Origin: JBGAPH01 sp046349955
GTDB taxonomy: Bacteria; Planctomycetota; Planctomycetia; Pirellulales; JBGAPH01
Direction: 5' to 3'
Length of the DNA: 64,000 nucleotides
NCBI GenBank assembly: GCA_046349955.1
Contig: JAXMBI010000031.1
Location: forward strand, 1 to 64,000
In this document: positions 7,557 through 16,960 of the stretch, in pieces
Numbering within the stretch: the stretch's first letter is position 1
How the letters are laid out: every line of letters starts with the position of its first letter
Program-made: the position numbers and the translations under genes
Notes under the pieces: generated by a model
What the model saw: the letters and a program-made list of their open reading frames with translations, nothing else
Database searches by the model: none
Told to the model about the DNA's origin: nothing

Positions 7557-10500
7557 GGTTTGCCTCCTGGGTTTTGCATCGCCGGCGCGGCCGCCGTAGC
7601 GGCCCGTTCGGCAACTTCCTCGGCCAGCTTGGCCAGCCGTTCCTGTTCGTCGCGCAGGCTTTTGAGCGTCTCGGCGTCCGCCGATTCCGTTTGGCTGGCG
7701 AAGCGCTGCTGAATCGTCTGCTGCCACTGCCGCACCAGCTTCAGCTCGGCCAGCAACAGCGGGTCGCCCGGCGGCGGCGGGTTGCCGGGTTGGCCTTGGC
7801 CGCCCGGTGGCTGCTGCGGCGCCGGCTGCTTGGGGTCGTCGGGCTTGGGAGCGGCCTGTTCGAGCGAGTCGGCGAGTTGCGTGAGCCGCTCGATGGCCTC
7901 GCTCTGCGCTTGCTGCGTCGCGGCGCCACGTTCGGACCGCTCGAGCAAGTCTACCGCGCGAGCCATGGCCGCCGAAACCTGGTTCAAGGAGTATTGAACC
8001 ACCGGCGCTTTGCCGGAGGCCTGAGAAAGGCCGTCGACCTGGCCGCGGAGTTGGGCCTGGTCGTTCGCCAGCGGCAGCGCCTGCGTGGCATCGGCGGATC
8101 GAGTGCGGTCGAGCAACCGTTGCTCAGCGTCCCGTAGCTCGAGGGCCCGAGCGCGCAGCTTGGCCGCTAGGTCTTCGTTGGCGTTGGGGGGCTGCTGACT
8201 GTTGGCGGCTGCCAGCAGTTGCTCCGCGGCCTTCTTGGCGGCCTCCGCGGCCGGTTTGGCTTGGTTTGCACGGGCGGCCTGAGCCGCGGCCGACATTGCC
8301 TGGCTCGCGGCGGCCGCCGCCGGCGCGGCTGCGTTCGAAAGGGCATTCGCCTGTGCCTGCAAACTCTTTTGCAGCGCTGCCTGTCGCTGGGCCAGTGCAG
8401 CAAGCTGCTGTGCATTGGCAGCCGCCGCCATTTGGGCCGCGAGCTCGGCCTGTCGCGCCTGCAACTCCGCGAGCGACTTGATGGCTGCGTCGTCGGCCGC
8501 CGGGCGCACGCCGCGCAGCGTGTCGACCAAGGCATCGAGGTGGTCGGCCGCTTGAAGCTGGGCTTCGGCGGCCCGTCCTGGCCGGTTGGCCTCCAAATCG
8601 GCGGCGGCGGCCTGCATTCGCGGACCGATCCCGAAGGTGGCGGCTTGTGCGAGCGCGGCTTCGACCCGTTCGAGGAGCGGGGCGTCGCTGGCCGGCAGCT
8701 CGCTCGAGAGTCCGGCCAACCGCTGTTCGAGCGTGGCGAAGCGGCGGCTCAAGCGGCGCTGCTCCGCCGTCCGATGGTCGAGCTGGCCCGTTTCCACGAC
8801 CGACAGTTCCTCGCGCGCTCGACCGAGCGTGGCCGGCGCCAGTTCGGCGCTGGCGGCCGACATGATTCGTTCTTCTTCGGCCACGGCCGCAAGCTGCGCG
8901 GCGAGTTGCTGCAGCAGCTCCCAACCCTGCAGCGCGCCGACGAGCGGCCCCAGCGCGTCGAGCACGGCCTGCTGCCGGCCTTGGATTTCAGCGAGCCGTG
9001 GCGCACGCAGCGAGGCCGGATCGAGCGAAACCTCCCGCGCCACCGCCACGGTGTCGGCTGCCAGGCCAGGCAGCAGCTTGGTCTCGAGCGACGCGATCGT
9101 TTCCGCCACTTCTTCGAGCCGGCGGCCCGCTTCGCTGTCGGCCAGGCCATTCGCCCCCAGCACGTCGCTCAGACCGCCCGCCCGTTCGAACACGCTTTGC
9201 GGCCCATCGACCAATTGGCGGCGCACGATCCCTTGATCGCGGGCCGCGGCCGCGAGCCCCGCAGTTGCCCGCTGCGCGCCAGGACTCGTGGCGCCGGCCA
9301 GCCGCTGCTGCGCGGTCTCCTGCAACGCGTGAATGCGGCGCAAATCGGCGAGCGCCTTGGCCATCTCCGCCTCGAATCGCGCGAGAAACTCCTCGCGCGT
9401 GACGATCGCCAGTTTGAGCGGGGCGCTGCGCCCTTCGTTCGGACGGCGATCATGTGCCACGGCCGCCAGGCTCAGCGTGGCGCCAGGCACGGCGCCGGGA
9501 ATGTCAGCCAGGCGCATCACCGTCGACAACGCACCGGTCGACGGCTCGGTTGGCGGAATCTCTGGGCTCGTGCGCGGGGCGGCCGGCCATTGCCGGCCGG
9601 GCACAGAAGTGACTTGCGCCGCGCCGTCCGCAGCGATCGCGCGGGCTTCGACGCCCAGGTCTTGCAAATCCCAATCGTCTTCCGCCGTCGATTCGAGCGC
9701 GAGTTCAGCCTCGGGCGTGGCGTAGGTCGATGCCCCGCGGACCTTCAGCCGGGCCTCGGGAGGTTCGTCGGGCAGGGCTTGAATCGACCACTCCTCGGGT
9801 TCCTGCCCGACGACGCCGTCCAAGTCGGTCAGTTCGATGTGATACGAGCCTGAGCCGGCGATCAGCCACTGCTCCTCGGGCCGCGGCGACGAGCGGAAGC
9901 TGCGGCGGTCGGGATCGACGGTGAGCGGGATGCGCGCATCGTCGTCGAGCGCGACCGCAGCGCTGGCGATTGGTCGGTCCGCCGTGCCCGAGAGGTCAAC
10001 GCGCGTCCCCGTCACGGCGCGCAGTGAGCGCTCGGACGTCGACGGAGCGAGACCCAAGTATTCCGGTGGATTCAAGCGGACGCCTACTCGAGAAATCGCC
10101 GGAGGTTCGACCACCTCCACGCGCCGCGGCGTGGGCATGCGGTCGTCCCCCCCGTCGGCCCAAATCCAAAAGCTCTCGCGGGGCCCGTCATGCTGGAAGC
10201 GAACGGCCGGCCCCCCAGAGGTCAGCCGCAGCGTTTCCGACTCGCCCGAGTCGTAGTCGAGATGCACCGCCACCTGAGGCGGCAACGCGCCCCGTCGGTC
10301 GATCACTTCGGCGGCCAACGCGTGACCACGGGCGATCTTCGTCGGCAGGCCGCGGAACTCGAGCTCGTGCTGCTGGGGCCACGGACGATCGGACCACGGC
10401 AGCAGCAGGCGCGCGACCCCCGCGAAGGCCAGGCTCGGGCTTGCCAGGCTGATGAGCAACAAGAGCGTCACCGCGCTTGCTCCCGCGATCAGGGCCCGGC

Positions 10501-10939
10501 GGCAGGGGCGTGGGTCGACGGCCTGCCGGAAATCGAGCGGCTCGACCGCGGCCCAAGCGTCGTGAACGACGGAGCGCTGCAGGGCCGGAGACTCTCCCTG
10601 GGATCGTCCGCCAGAACCGAGAAAATCGAGCGCGCTGGCCAGCCGGTCGGTCGGTAAGTCGAATCGCTGAGTAACCGCCTCGGCGAGCCGGATTTCGGAA
10701 GTCGTTTTCCGCAGCGGCCAAATCCAGCGGCGGACCGCCGCTCCTACGACGGCGGCCAGCGCCAGCGTTTGCAGGTAACGCAGCCCCCGATCGTGGTAGC
10801 GAAAGACATAGTCGAGCACCGCCAGCCCCACGCCCGCCAGCACGATGGAGGCCGCCACCCAGCCCAGGGCCCGACCTGCTCGCAACCAAGTCAGATGGCG
10901 ACGCAGACTAGCCAGTTTGTCGAGCAGGGGGTGAGACAC
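7553..10939 (-). CDS. DUF4175-like large membrane protein
   Basis: Protein of 1,128 residues if the GTG at 10939 (VSHPLLDKLASLRR) is the start. The ATG at 11059 adds 40 residues with no family character. Two N-terminal membrane segments (about 20-45 and 50-70) and a third near 150-170 anchor a long extracytoplasmic part: Ig-like beta domains (to ~480) followed by ~600 residues of Ala/Gln-rich helix predicted to form coiled coils, for example AAQMAAAANAQQLAALAQRQ. This matches the DUF4175-like family. It heads the coupled four-gene operon. Its size, coiled coil and exported partners suggest an envelope-spanning scaffold; that role is inference. Confidence 0.75.
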   Translation of the reverse strand: MSHPLLDKLASLRRHLTWLRAGRALGWVAASIVLAGVGLAVLDYVFRYHDRGLRYLQTLALAAVVGAAVRRWIWPLRKTTSEIRLAEAVTQRFDLPTDRLASALDFLGSGGRSQGESPALQRSVVHDAWAAVEPLDFRQAVDPRPCRRALIAGASAVTLLLLISLASPSLAFAGVARLLLPWSDRPWPQQHELEFRGLPTKIARGHALAAEVIDRRGALPPQVAVHLDYDSGESETLRLTSGGPAVRFQHDGPRESFWIWADGGDDRMPTPRRVEVVEPPAISRVGVRLNPPEYLGLAPSTSERSLRAVTGTRVDLSGTADRPIASAAVALDDDARIPLTVDPDRRSFRSSPRPEEQWLIAGSGSYHIELTDLDGVVGQEPEEWSIQALPDEPPEARLKVRGASTYATPEAELALESTAEDDWDLQDLGVEARAIAADGAAQVTSVPGRQWPAAPRTSPEIPPTEPSTGALSTVMRLADIPGAVPGATLSLAAVAHDRRPNEGRSAPLKLAIVTREEFLARFEAEMAKALADLRRIHALQETAQQRLAGATSPGAQRATAGLAAAARDQGIVRRQLVDGPQSVFERAGGLSDVLGANGLADSEAGRRLEEVAETIASLETKLLPGLAADTVAVAREVSLDPASLRAPRLAEIQGRQQAVLDALGPLVGALQGWELLQQLAAQLAAVAEEERIMSAASAELAPATLGRAREELSVVETGQLDHRTAEQRRLSRRFATLEQRLAGLSSELPASDAPLLERVEAALAQAATFGIGPRMQAAAADLEANRPGRAAEAQLQAADHLDALVDTLRGVRPAADDAAIKSLAELQARQAELAAQMAAAANAQQLAALAQRQAALQKSLQAQANALSNAAAPAAAAASQAMSAAAQAARANQAKPAAEAAKKAAEQLLAAANSQQPPNANEDLAAKLRARALELRDAEQRLLDRTRSADATQALPLANDQAQLRGQVDGLSQASGKAPVVQYSLNQVSAAMARAVDLLERSERGAATQQAQSEAIERLTQLADSLEQAAPKPDDPKQPAPQQPPGGQGQPGNPPPPGDPLLLAELKLVRQWQQTIQQRFASQTESADAETLKSLRDEQERLAKLAEEVAERAATAAAPAMQNPGGKP

Positions 10940-11095
10940 GAGGAACGAGAGTCTCCGAGGTCGGCAGGAGCGACCGGTCCAGCATAACACATCAGCGCGG
11001 CGTCCAGAAAACGGCCGCCCCGGCTCGAGCATCCGCCCCGGCATGACGTTTGCTGCCAAGTCGTCTGCTTGGTTTTATCCGCGAAGGAGGCCAAA

Positions 11096-11386
11096 ATGCC
11101 CAACCATTCTGCCGAAAGAAAGCAGCGCAGTCAGCAAGTTGGGGCGGCGGCCTCTGTGGAGAACGACCCCGGCCTGGTTCGCCAGCGTCCAGGAAGCGCG
11201 ACGGTGGACGCGCAAAATCAGCCTCCCCCCGTCGTCGAACAGGATGATCCAACGGCGCAATGGAATGACAACGAACATTTGGACGAACCGATTTTGTTGC
11301 AGGCGCAGCGCCTGCTCGAGTCGGCCGGCTCGCGCGAGCGGGCGCTGGCCGCCGTGGAACGGGCAGCGGAACGGCGAGAACCGTAA
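11096..11386 (+). CDS. Small acidic hypothetical protein
   Basis: Protein of 96 residues starting MPNHSAERKQRSQQ. The start is fixed by a strong Shine-Dalgarno AGGAGG at 11084-11089, so the in-frame ATG at 11069 is not used. The middle is disordered (PPPVVEQDDPTAQWNDNEH) and the end is an amphipathic helix LQAQRLLESAGSRERALAAV. The helix resembles small conserved planctomycete proteins of unknown function. It is divergent from the DUF4175 operon, so the 156 bases between them should hold two promoters. Confidence 0.6.
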   Translation: MPNHSAERKQRSQQVGAAASVENDPGLVRQRPGSATVDAQNQPPPVVEQDDPTAQWNDNEHLDEPILLQAQRLLESAGSRERALAAVERAAERREP

Positions 11387-11608
11387 GGGGCGGGGCACGA
11401 GGGGCGCACGCAGAGCGGGGCGGGAAGAAACGGACTTGGGCAAAGCACGCCTCGACCCGCCTTCGCGGCGGGCCCACCTGATCGGGGCAGCACCACAATG
11501 ATCCCTCCTGCAAGTTCGCCGTACTCGGGCCTGGACCAATCGCCGGGCTTTGTCGTTCCTCCGCGCGCGACGGACTCGAGCCGAGCGTCCCCGCCAAGAG
11601 GAACCTGT

Positions 11609-12316
11609 ATGCCCGACCTGTATCGAAATCACGATGAAGTGCTGGCGATGCTCGGTCACGAGCTGCGCAATCCTCTGGCGGCCATCGCCACGGCGGTCGA
11701 CCTGATCGAACTCACCGCGGAACCCGAGGGCGCGCATCGCGATGCCATTCAGACGTTGCGCAAGCAGGTGCCGGAACTCGTGCGGCTCGTGGATGGTTTG
11801 ATCGACGTGTCACGCCTGCTGATGGGGCAGTTGCGGCTCGCCCGCGAGGCGACCGATTTGTGCGAAATGGTGCGACAGGCGGGCGTCGTTGTCGAACCGA
11901 TGTTGGCCGCGCGCAAGCAGCGGCTGGTGCTCACGACACCGGCCGAGGCGGCGACCGCCTTCGTCGATCGACAGCGGTTGCAGCAGGCGGTCGTGCAGTT
12001 GCTCGAAAACGCCTCGAAATTTTCTCCCGAAGGGGGGCTGGTGCGGTTGGATCTGGCCAGCGACCTCGAGTCAGCCACTTTGTACGTGCGCGATGAAGGG
12101 ATCGGCATCGGCCCCGGACTGCTGCCGCACGTGTTCGAGCCGTTCGTGCAGGGCAGCCAGACCCTCGACCGCGCGAAAGGGGGCGTCGGCATCGGGCTAA
12201 CCTTGGCCCGCGAGCTTGCCCGCCTGCATGGCGGTGAGCTGTCGGTCGCCAGCGAAGGCGAGCGGCGGGGGAGCGAGTTCACGCTCAAGATTCCGCGGGG
12301 AGAGCCTCAGGGATAG
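11609..12316 (+). CDS. Soluble sensor histidine kinase
   Basis: Protein of 235 residues with a HisKA dimerization domain (H-box LGHELRNPLAAI at ~15-26, phosphoacceptor His) and a HATPase domain: N-box LLENASKFSPEG, G1 VRDEGIGIGPG, F-box HVFEPFV, G2 GVGIGLTLAREL. No membrane segment or sensory domain is present, so the input must come through a partner. The start at 11609 is chosen because AGAGGA precedes it at the right distance. The ATG at 11498 adds 37 low-complexity residues. The response regulator gene starts 13 bases downstream, and the pair forms a two-component system. Confidence 0.87.
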   Translation: MPDLYRNHDEVLAMLGHELRNPLAAIATAVDLIELTAEPEGAHRDAIQTLRKQVPELVRLVDGLIDVSRLLMGQLRLAREATDLCEMVRQAGVVVEPMLAARKQRLVLTTPAEAATAFVDRQRLQQAVVQLLENASKFSPEGGLVRLDLASDLESATLYVRDEGIGIGPGLLPHVFEPFVQGSQTLDRAKGGVGIGLTLARELARLHGGELSVASEGERRGSEFTLKIPRGEPQG

Positions 12317-12329
12317 GAGGATTCGAGCG

Positions 12330-12716
12330 ATGCAACCATCACCGGCCGCTGCCCCGTCGCGCGTGTTGATCGTGGAAGACAACACGGGCATCGCCACGAT
12401 GATGACGGCGCTGCTGCGGCGCCTGGGGCACGAGGTTCGCGCCGTATACGATGGAGAAGCCGCGCTGACAGCCACCGAGGAGTTTCGGCCGCACGTCGTG
12501 TTGCTCGACATCGGTCTGCCCAAACTCAGCGGATACGACGTCGCCCGCAGGCTGCGCACCCAACCCGCCGGCAGCCAGGCCTTGCTCGTGGCGCTCACGG
12601 GCTACGGCCAAGACAGCGACCGCCAGGAGGCCTTCGACGCTGGCTTCGACGAGCATCTGGTCAAGCCGGTGGGGCTTGATAAATTGCAGGAGGTGCTGGC
12701 CCAAGCGCGACGCTGA
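12330..12716 (+). CDS. Single-domain response regulator (CheY-like)
   Basis: Protein of 128 residues consisting only of a receiver domain: acidic pocket IVEDN, phosphoacceptor Asp in VVLLDIGLP, Thr in VALTGYG and Lys in HLVKPVG. The start at 12330 follows GGAGG at 12316-12320, which itself overlaps the stop of the kinase gene. There is no DNA-binding or enzyme output domain, so phosphorylation by the upstream kinase probably signals by protein contact or forms one step of a relay. Confidence 0.9.
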   Translation: MQPSPAAAPSRVLIVEDNTGIATMMTALLRRLGHEVRAVYDGEAALTATEEFRPHVVLLDIGLPKLSGYDVARRLRTQPAGSQALLVALTGYGQDSDRQEAFDAGFDEHLVKPVGLDKLQEVLAQARR

Positions 12717-12765
12717 TTCGCCGCGCTTGCGAAGGTTGGCGCCTCTCCGCGGAGCCCTGGCGCCC

Positions 12766-13548
12766 ATGCAGCTCATTCCGGTGCTCGATCTCTACGACGG
12801 CCGCGCCGTGCGCGCGATCGGCGGGCGGGCTCGGCACGAATATCCACCGCTCGAAAGCGTGTTGCGTGCCGGCGAAGGTCAGTTCATGGCGCTGGCCGAA
12901 GGACTAGCGCGCCTTCAACCTCCCGCCGTCTATGTGGCCGATCTCGACGCGATCGAAGGACGGCCGGGCAACCACGACTGCATCGCCGCGCTCTCGCGCG
13001 CCGGTCTCACACTCTGGCTGGACGCCGGATTCGCCGACTGCGAAGGCGCAGAGCGACTGCTCGAGCGCTATGGCCAGGCGGCCGCGATCGATCTTGTGGC
13101 GGGGCTCGAGTCCCTGCCGACTCCCGCGGCGCTCGCACGGCTCGTTGATCGCTTCGGCCCGCAGCAGGTGCTGTTCAGTCTCGATCTTCGCGATGGGCGC
13201 CCGCTGGGAACGGGCTGGGGCCTTTCCTCAGCCGACGACGTGGCCGGCGCCGCGCGGGACTGTGGCGTGCGGCGGATGATCCTGCTCGACTTGGCGGCAG
13301 TGGGGCGAGGGGCCGGCACGCCCACACGCGAGCTCTGCGCTCGGCTAAGCGCTTCGTCCGACCTCGAACTCATTACCGGCGGCGGAGTGCGCGACGAGTC
13401 CGACCTTGCGGCCCTTGCCGCGGCGGGCTGCAGCGCGGCGCTGATCGGGGCGGCCCTGCATGACGGGCGCATTTCGCGCGAAGAGTTTCAGCGGTGGAAC
13501 GCGCCGCCCTTGCACCCCACTACGAACCTCCTGGAGCCTGCCCGATGA
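12766..13548 (+). CDS. HisA/HisF-related TIM-barrel protein
   Basis: Protein of 260 residues that resembles HisA (MQLIPVLDLYDGRAVRA, YVADLDAIEG, ITGGGVRDESDLAALAAAG) but is divergent and belongs with the HisA/HisF-related proteins (hisAF_rel type) of methanogens, methylotrophs and planctomycetes, some of which lie near tetrahydromethanopterin genes. True HisA interconverts ProFAR and PRFAR in histidine synthesis. The Asp pair expected for catalysis is present (LDLYD and SLDLRD). No other histidine gene is nearby, so a role in histidine synthesis is not supported. The ATGA overlap with the next gene shows coupling. Confidence 0.75.
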   Translation: MQLIPVLDLYDGRAVRAIGGRARHEYPPLESVLRAGEGQFMALAEGLARLQPPAVYVADLDAIEGRPGNHDCIAALSRAGLTLWLDAGFADCEGAERLLERYGQAAAIDLVAGLESLPTPAALARLVDRFGPQQVLFSLDLRDGRPLGTGWGLSSADDVAGAARDCGVRRMILLDLAAVGRGAGTPTRELCARLSASSDLELITGGGVRDESDLAALAAAGCSAALIGAALHDGRISREEFQRWNAPPLHPTTNLLEPAR

Positions 13549-13985
13549 ACATTGAAATCCTGGACGCGCCGCTTCATTTCCGCCTCTACGGCAAGTCCTC
13601 CGCCGTGGAGAACCAGCGCTATGGCGAGACCGGCATGAAACTGATGGACGAGATGTGGAAGATCGTCCGGCAAGCGGGCGCCGCCAACGCCGGGATCAAC
13701 CATTGGGTCTATCTGGCGGACGGGCGGATGTTCGTGGGCGTGGAACTGCTGCCGAATGCTCAGGCGCCGGCAGGGCTCGAGCCGCTCGAATTCGACCTGC
13801 AGCGTTACCTGAAGCACCTGCACGTCGGCCCTTATCAGGCGCTGCCGGCGAAGTGGCAGGCGCTCAAAGACGACCTGGCGGCACGGGGCGAAACGACGGG
13901 GTCGCCTGCGCTCGAGATCTACGGTCACCACTGTGACGATTCCGCGAAGGCGGAGACGACGATCCTGATCGGGCTGCAAGCGTGA
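13545..13985 (+). CDS. GyrI-like effector-binding domain protein
   Basis: Protein of 146 residues that starts in the ATGA overlap with the HisA-like gene. It has the GyrI/SOUL-like effector-binding fold: VENQRYGETGMKLMDEMWKI, then NAGINHWVYLADGRMFVGVE, and a conserved RYLKHLHVGPYQALPAKWQA (the HxGPY motif), ending in LEIYGHHCDD. Stand-alone members of this family bind small molecules or act as hydrolases on cyclopropane-type substrates. No DNA-binding domain is attached. Coupling to the HisA-like gene suggests work on the same metabolite. Confidence 0.72.
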   Translation: MNIEILDAPLHFRLYGKSSAVENQRYGETGMKLMDEMWKIVRQAGAANAGINHWVYLADGRMFVGVELLPNAQAPAGLEPLEFDLQRYLKHLHVGPYQALPAKWQALKDDLAARGETTGSPALEIYGHHCDDSAKAETTILIGLQA

Positions 13986-14361
13986 GGGAAAGCGCTTTGG
14001 AGTGATGAGATCGGCAGGCGCCAGGCGGTCGCCGCAGAAGGCTGGACATTTCTCCAGTCGTATCCCGGCAACGGCCTATCGATCGGTACGGGGCGGCCAC
14101 ACGAAGCCCGCGGGAAAGGTGGAGCATGCCGTTAATGAAAACGGCCGCGCCGGCCGCGAATGGTTTGATCGCTTCACCCGTGCAGCCGTCGTCCCAGCGG
14201 CGGTCGGCAGCGCCGCTCCCCCGACGAGATCCCGCCGCCTGCCTTCCGATCTGCCCAGGCAACATTTTCAGAGGTTAGGCGTGCCCGCTCATGCGGAGGA
14301 GGTGCGACCACCGATATCGCCGATCGGGGGCTGCGGTTAACCCTGGGCTCTCGCGATCTCC
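13986..14361. other. Intergenic stretch without a supported gene
   Basis: No reading frame here has family character or a ribosome-binding site. The + frame at 14002-14340 is rich in Arg and Pro as expected for chance frames in this base composition. The region should hold the promoter for the MASE1 kinase. Confidence 0.5.
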
Positions 14362-16101
14362 ATGCTGGCGCAACTTGCTAATCGGCTTATTGCGAATTCA
14401 GGCCTCAGCTTAGCTATCTTCACCACGATCGTAGCTGGCAAAGCCTTTGTGAGTGAGCCGGCGGGGATCGTGGTGATTTGGCCGGCAGCCGGGCTAGTGT
14501 TTGCCGCCCTGGTGCAGACGAATCGCGCGCGCTGGGGCGATGTGTTGGGCGCCGCTTTCGCCGCCAACACGCTCGGCAATTGGCTCCTCGATCAACCTGC
14601 CGCAGTCAACCTGTGCTTAAGCATTGCGAACCTGGTTGAAGGCGTGGTGGCGGCCGCGCTCTTCCGGGACCTCGTTCGCGGGCGGGCTGCGCTCGATCAT
14701 CTCCGGCAGGTGCTCGCGCTGCTTGGATCGGCGTTGGGGAGCACTTTGCTGTCGGCGACGGTGGCGGCAACCGCGCTGACCGTGCTGGCGGGCGCCGAGT
14801 TCAGCACGGTTTGGATCACCTGGTTCATCGCGGACTTTCTGGGCATTCTGTTGGTAGGCGGGTTGATCTGTGCCTGGTCCAATCTTCGGGTCATGCGGAA
14901 GCCAGCGGCCGGCGAGCGGTGGCTTCGCGTTGGGTTGGCGGCCCTCCTGTTGGCGTGCGCCGTGTGGGTTTTCACGGCGTCTGATGAAACTCAAGTCTGG
15001 GGCTTTCGCCGATCGTGGACACTCGTGCTGTTGGCCCAGTTCGTGGCGCTCCAGTGCCCTCCGCAGCAAACGCTCCTGGCGTTGTTCTCCTGCAGCGCGA
15101 TTGCCGTGGCGCTCACCTTCTTCGGCAGCGGTCCCTTTGCGCTCTCTCCCACGAGTCAAAGCGATCATCTGCTCGACTTGCAGGCGTTCCTGAGCGGCAT
15201 GGTCGTGGCAAGCCTTCTGTTCTGCGCGGCGGCGAGCGAACGCCGCCAGGCAATGTGGCGGATCGAGCGGAAGATGTGGGTGTTGGAGCGGCGGCGCGAG
15301 CGCGCCGCTCGCGATGCAGCGGAACTCGCTCGGCAGGCAGGGCTGCTAAGAACTGCGAATCGCGAGGCCGAGGCCGCCAGCAAAGCCAAGAGCATGTTCT
15401 TGGCCAACATGAGCCATGAAATCCGCACTCCCTTGACGTCCATTCTCGGCTTCGCCGAGCTGCTCAAGGAGGAACCGCTCACCCTGGACGGCGGGTCCGC
15501 CGTCGAAACAATTTACCGCAATGGCGACCATCTCCTGACGCTGCTCAACGATCTGCTGGACCTCTCCAAGATCGAATCAGGCAAGCTGGAACTCGAAACT
15601 CGACCACTCGATCCCCGCGCTCTTTTACGCGAGGTGGCACAACTGGTGCGAATTCGAGCGGAAGAAAAGGGACTCGCTCTCACGCTGACGGTCGCGCCGT
15701 CGGTTCCCCCGACGATTTACTCGGACCCGACGCGTCTTCGCCAGGCCTTCCTGAACATCGCGTTGAACGCGATCAAGTTCACCGAACGCGGATCCGTGGA
15801 ACTGTCGCTCACGCGCATGGACGACGCTGCAAGCGCCGACCGGCTTCTCTGTTTCTGCGTGACCGACACCGGCATCGGCCTGCAGCCCGATCAGGTCACG
15901 AAGATCTTCGATCCGTTCGTGCAAGCCGATGCATCCACAACGCGTCGATTTGGCGGCAGCGGTTTGGGACTTGCCATTTCCAAACGCATTGCCGAATCTT
16001 TGGGCGGCAGAATCGACGTCGAGAGCCAGCCCAATCGAGGCAGCAATTTCCGGTTCTACTGGGCCGTCGCCGACTGCACGACGGTCGAACAGACTGCCTG
16101 A
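14362..16101 (+). CDS. MASE1-domain membrane histidine kinase
   Basis: Protein of 579 residues. Residues ~1-290 form eight hydrophobic segments with the MASE1 pattern (GIVVIWPAAGLVFAALV, LGNWLLDQPAAVNL, FLGILLVGGLICAW). A short coiled linker (RRRERAARDAAELARQAGLL) leads to HisKA (NMSHEIRTPLTSILGFAELL) and HATPase (NIALNAIKFTERGS, DTGIGL, FGGSGLGLAISKRI). MASE1 is an integral membrane sensor with unknown ligand. No receiver or HPt domain is attached and no response regulator follows, so its partner is encoded elsewhere, or is the single-domain regulator at 12.3 kb. The start is the first ATG before the first membrane segment. Confidence 0.88.
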   Translation: MLAQLANRLIANSGLSLAIFTTIVAGKAFVSEPAGIVVIWPAAGLVFAALVQTNRARWGDVLGAAFAANTLGNWLLDQPAAVNLCLSIANLVEGVVAAALFRDLVRGRAALDHLRQVLALLGSALGSTLLSATVAATALTVLAGAEFSTVWITWFIADFLGILLVGGLICAWSNLRVMRKPAAGERWLRVGLAALLLACAVWVFTASDETQVWGFRRSWTLVLLAQFVALQCPPQQTLLALFSCSAIAVALTFFGSGPFALSPTSQSDHLLDLQAFLSGMVVASLLFCAAASERRQAMWRIERKMWVLERRRERAARDAAELARQAGLLRTANREAEAASKAKSMFLANMSHEIRTPLTSILGFAELLKEEPLTLDGGSAVETIYRNGDHLLTLLNDLLDLSKIESGKLELETRPLDPRALLREVAQLVRIRAEEKGLALTLTVAPSVPPTIYSDPTRLRQAFLNIALNAIKFTERGSVELSLTRMDDAASADRLLCFCVTDTGIGLQPDQVTKIFDPFVQADASTTRRFGGSGLGLAISKRIAESLGGRIDVESQPNRGSNFRFYWAVADCTTVEQTA

Positions 16102-16350
16102 CGGGCCGAGGGCTCGCCGGGCAGCTCTCTTGTGGCCATGCGGGAATGCCTGACGCTCTCGGCCTGCTCGTCCTTGGACTTCGCTTTCATGCCGAGCTTC
16201 GAGCGCGCCGCGCATGCGGCTTGCCGCACGATCGCTCGCGAATATCTGCTTCAAGGCTAAGATGGGGCGGCCGTCGCGCAGGTTGAACAACGTCCCACGA
16301 TACGGCGGCTAGGCCACCGGTCCCGTCTGCCGGTGAAACCTCTCAGAAGG

Positions 16351-16391
16351 CCCGCCCGGCGACTCTGATGAGTCCGCCGGGCGGGTTTTTT
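16351..16391 (+). terminator. Strong intrinsic terminator
   Basis: Stem of 15 base pairs: CCCGCCCGGC plus GACTC (16351-16365), loop TGAT, then GAGTC, one bulged C and GCCGGGCGGG (16370-16385), followed by TTTTTT. It sits 250 bases after the MASE1 kinase and is oriented to stop plus-strand transcripts before they run into greA, which is convergent. Confidence 0.88.
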
Positions 16392-16480
16392 CCTCGGTTT
16401 CTCGACGGCCAGACGCCCGTCCGCGTGTGAAGACGCCCCGCACGAGCGCAGCGAGTTTTTTGCGAAAAGGCGCAACTACG

Positions 16481-16960
16481 TCAATCCTCGAAGCGGATCG
16501 CGAGGATCTCAAACTTCATCGTGCCGGCGGGCACGGGGATTTCGACCTTGGCGCCCACCTTCTTGCCGAGCAGGCCCTGGGCCAGCGGGCTCGTGATCAG
16601 GATCTTGCCTTCGTCGTAGTTCTCTTCGCCTGCGCCGACCATGATGAAGGTCTCTTCGTCGCCGAAGTCGAGGTCCTTGACCACCACGGTCGCTCCGAAG
16701 ACCACCTCATCCTTGGGCAGCCGCGAAGTGTCGACGATCTGGGCCCGCGCCAGCTTGTCGCGGAGGAGGTTGATCTTGGCCTGCAGAAAGCCCTGCGACT
16801 CGCGGGCGCCATGATATTCGGCGTTTTCGCTCAGATCCCCCTCGCTGCGGGCCGCGGCCACGCGGGCCGTGATGGCGGGCATTTCCACGGTATCCAAATG
16901 CTCGAGCTCGGCCTTGAGCTTTTCGTAGCCGGCGCGTGTGACCGGAATGAGGTCGGACAT
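16481..16960 (-). CDS. greA: Transcription elongation factor GreA
   Basis: Protein of 159 residues, full length for GreA. The N-terminal coiled coil carries the acidic tip GDLSENAEYHGARE (Asp and Glu that position Mg in the RNA polymerase active site), and the C-terminal FKBP-like domain includes VVFGATVVVKDLD and ITSPLAQGLLGKKVGA. GreA enters the secondary channel of backtracked RNA polymerase and stimulates cleavage of the RNA 3' end. It is monocistronic here, convergent with the MASE1 kinase, with a 216-base gap to the next gene upstream. Confidence 0.96.
   Translation of the reverse strand: MSDLIPVTRAGYEKLKAELEHLDTVEMPAITARVAAARSEGDLSENAEYHGARESQGFLQAKINLLRDKLARAQIVDTSRLPKDEVVFGATVVVKDLDFGDEETFIMVGAGEENYDEGKILITSPLAQGLLGKKVGAKVEIPVPAGTMKFEILAIRFED

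Noticed and set aside
16330..16391. CTGATGAG next to GAAAC suggested a hammerhead ribozyme
   Set aside because: Stem I and stem III partners are missing, and CTGATGAG is fully explained as the loop of a perfect GACTC/GAGTC terminator stem followed by TTTTTT.
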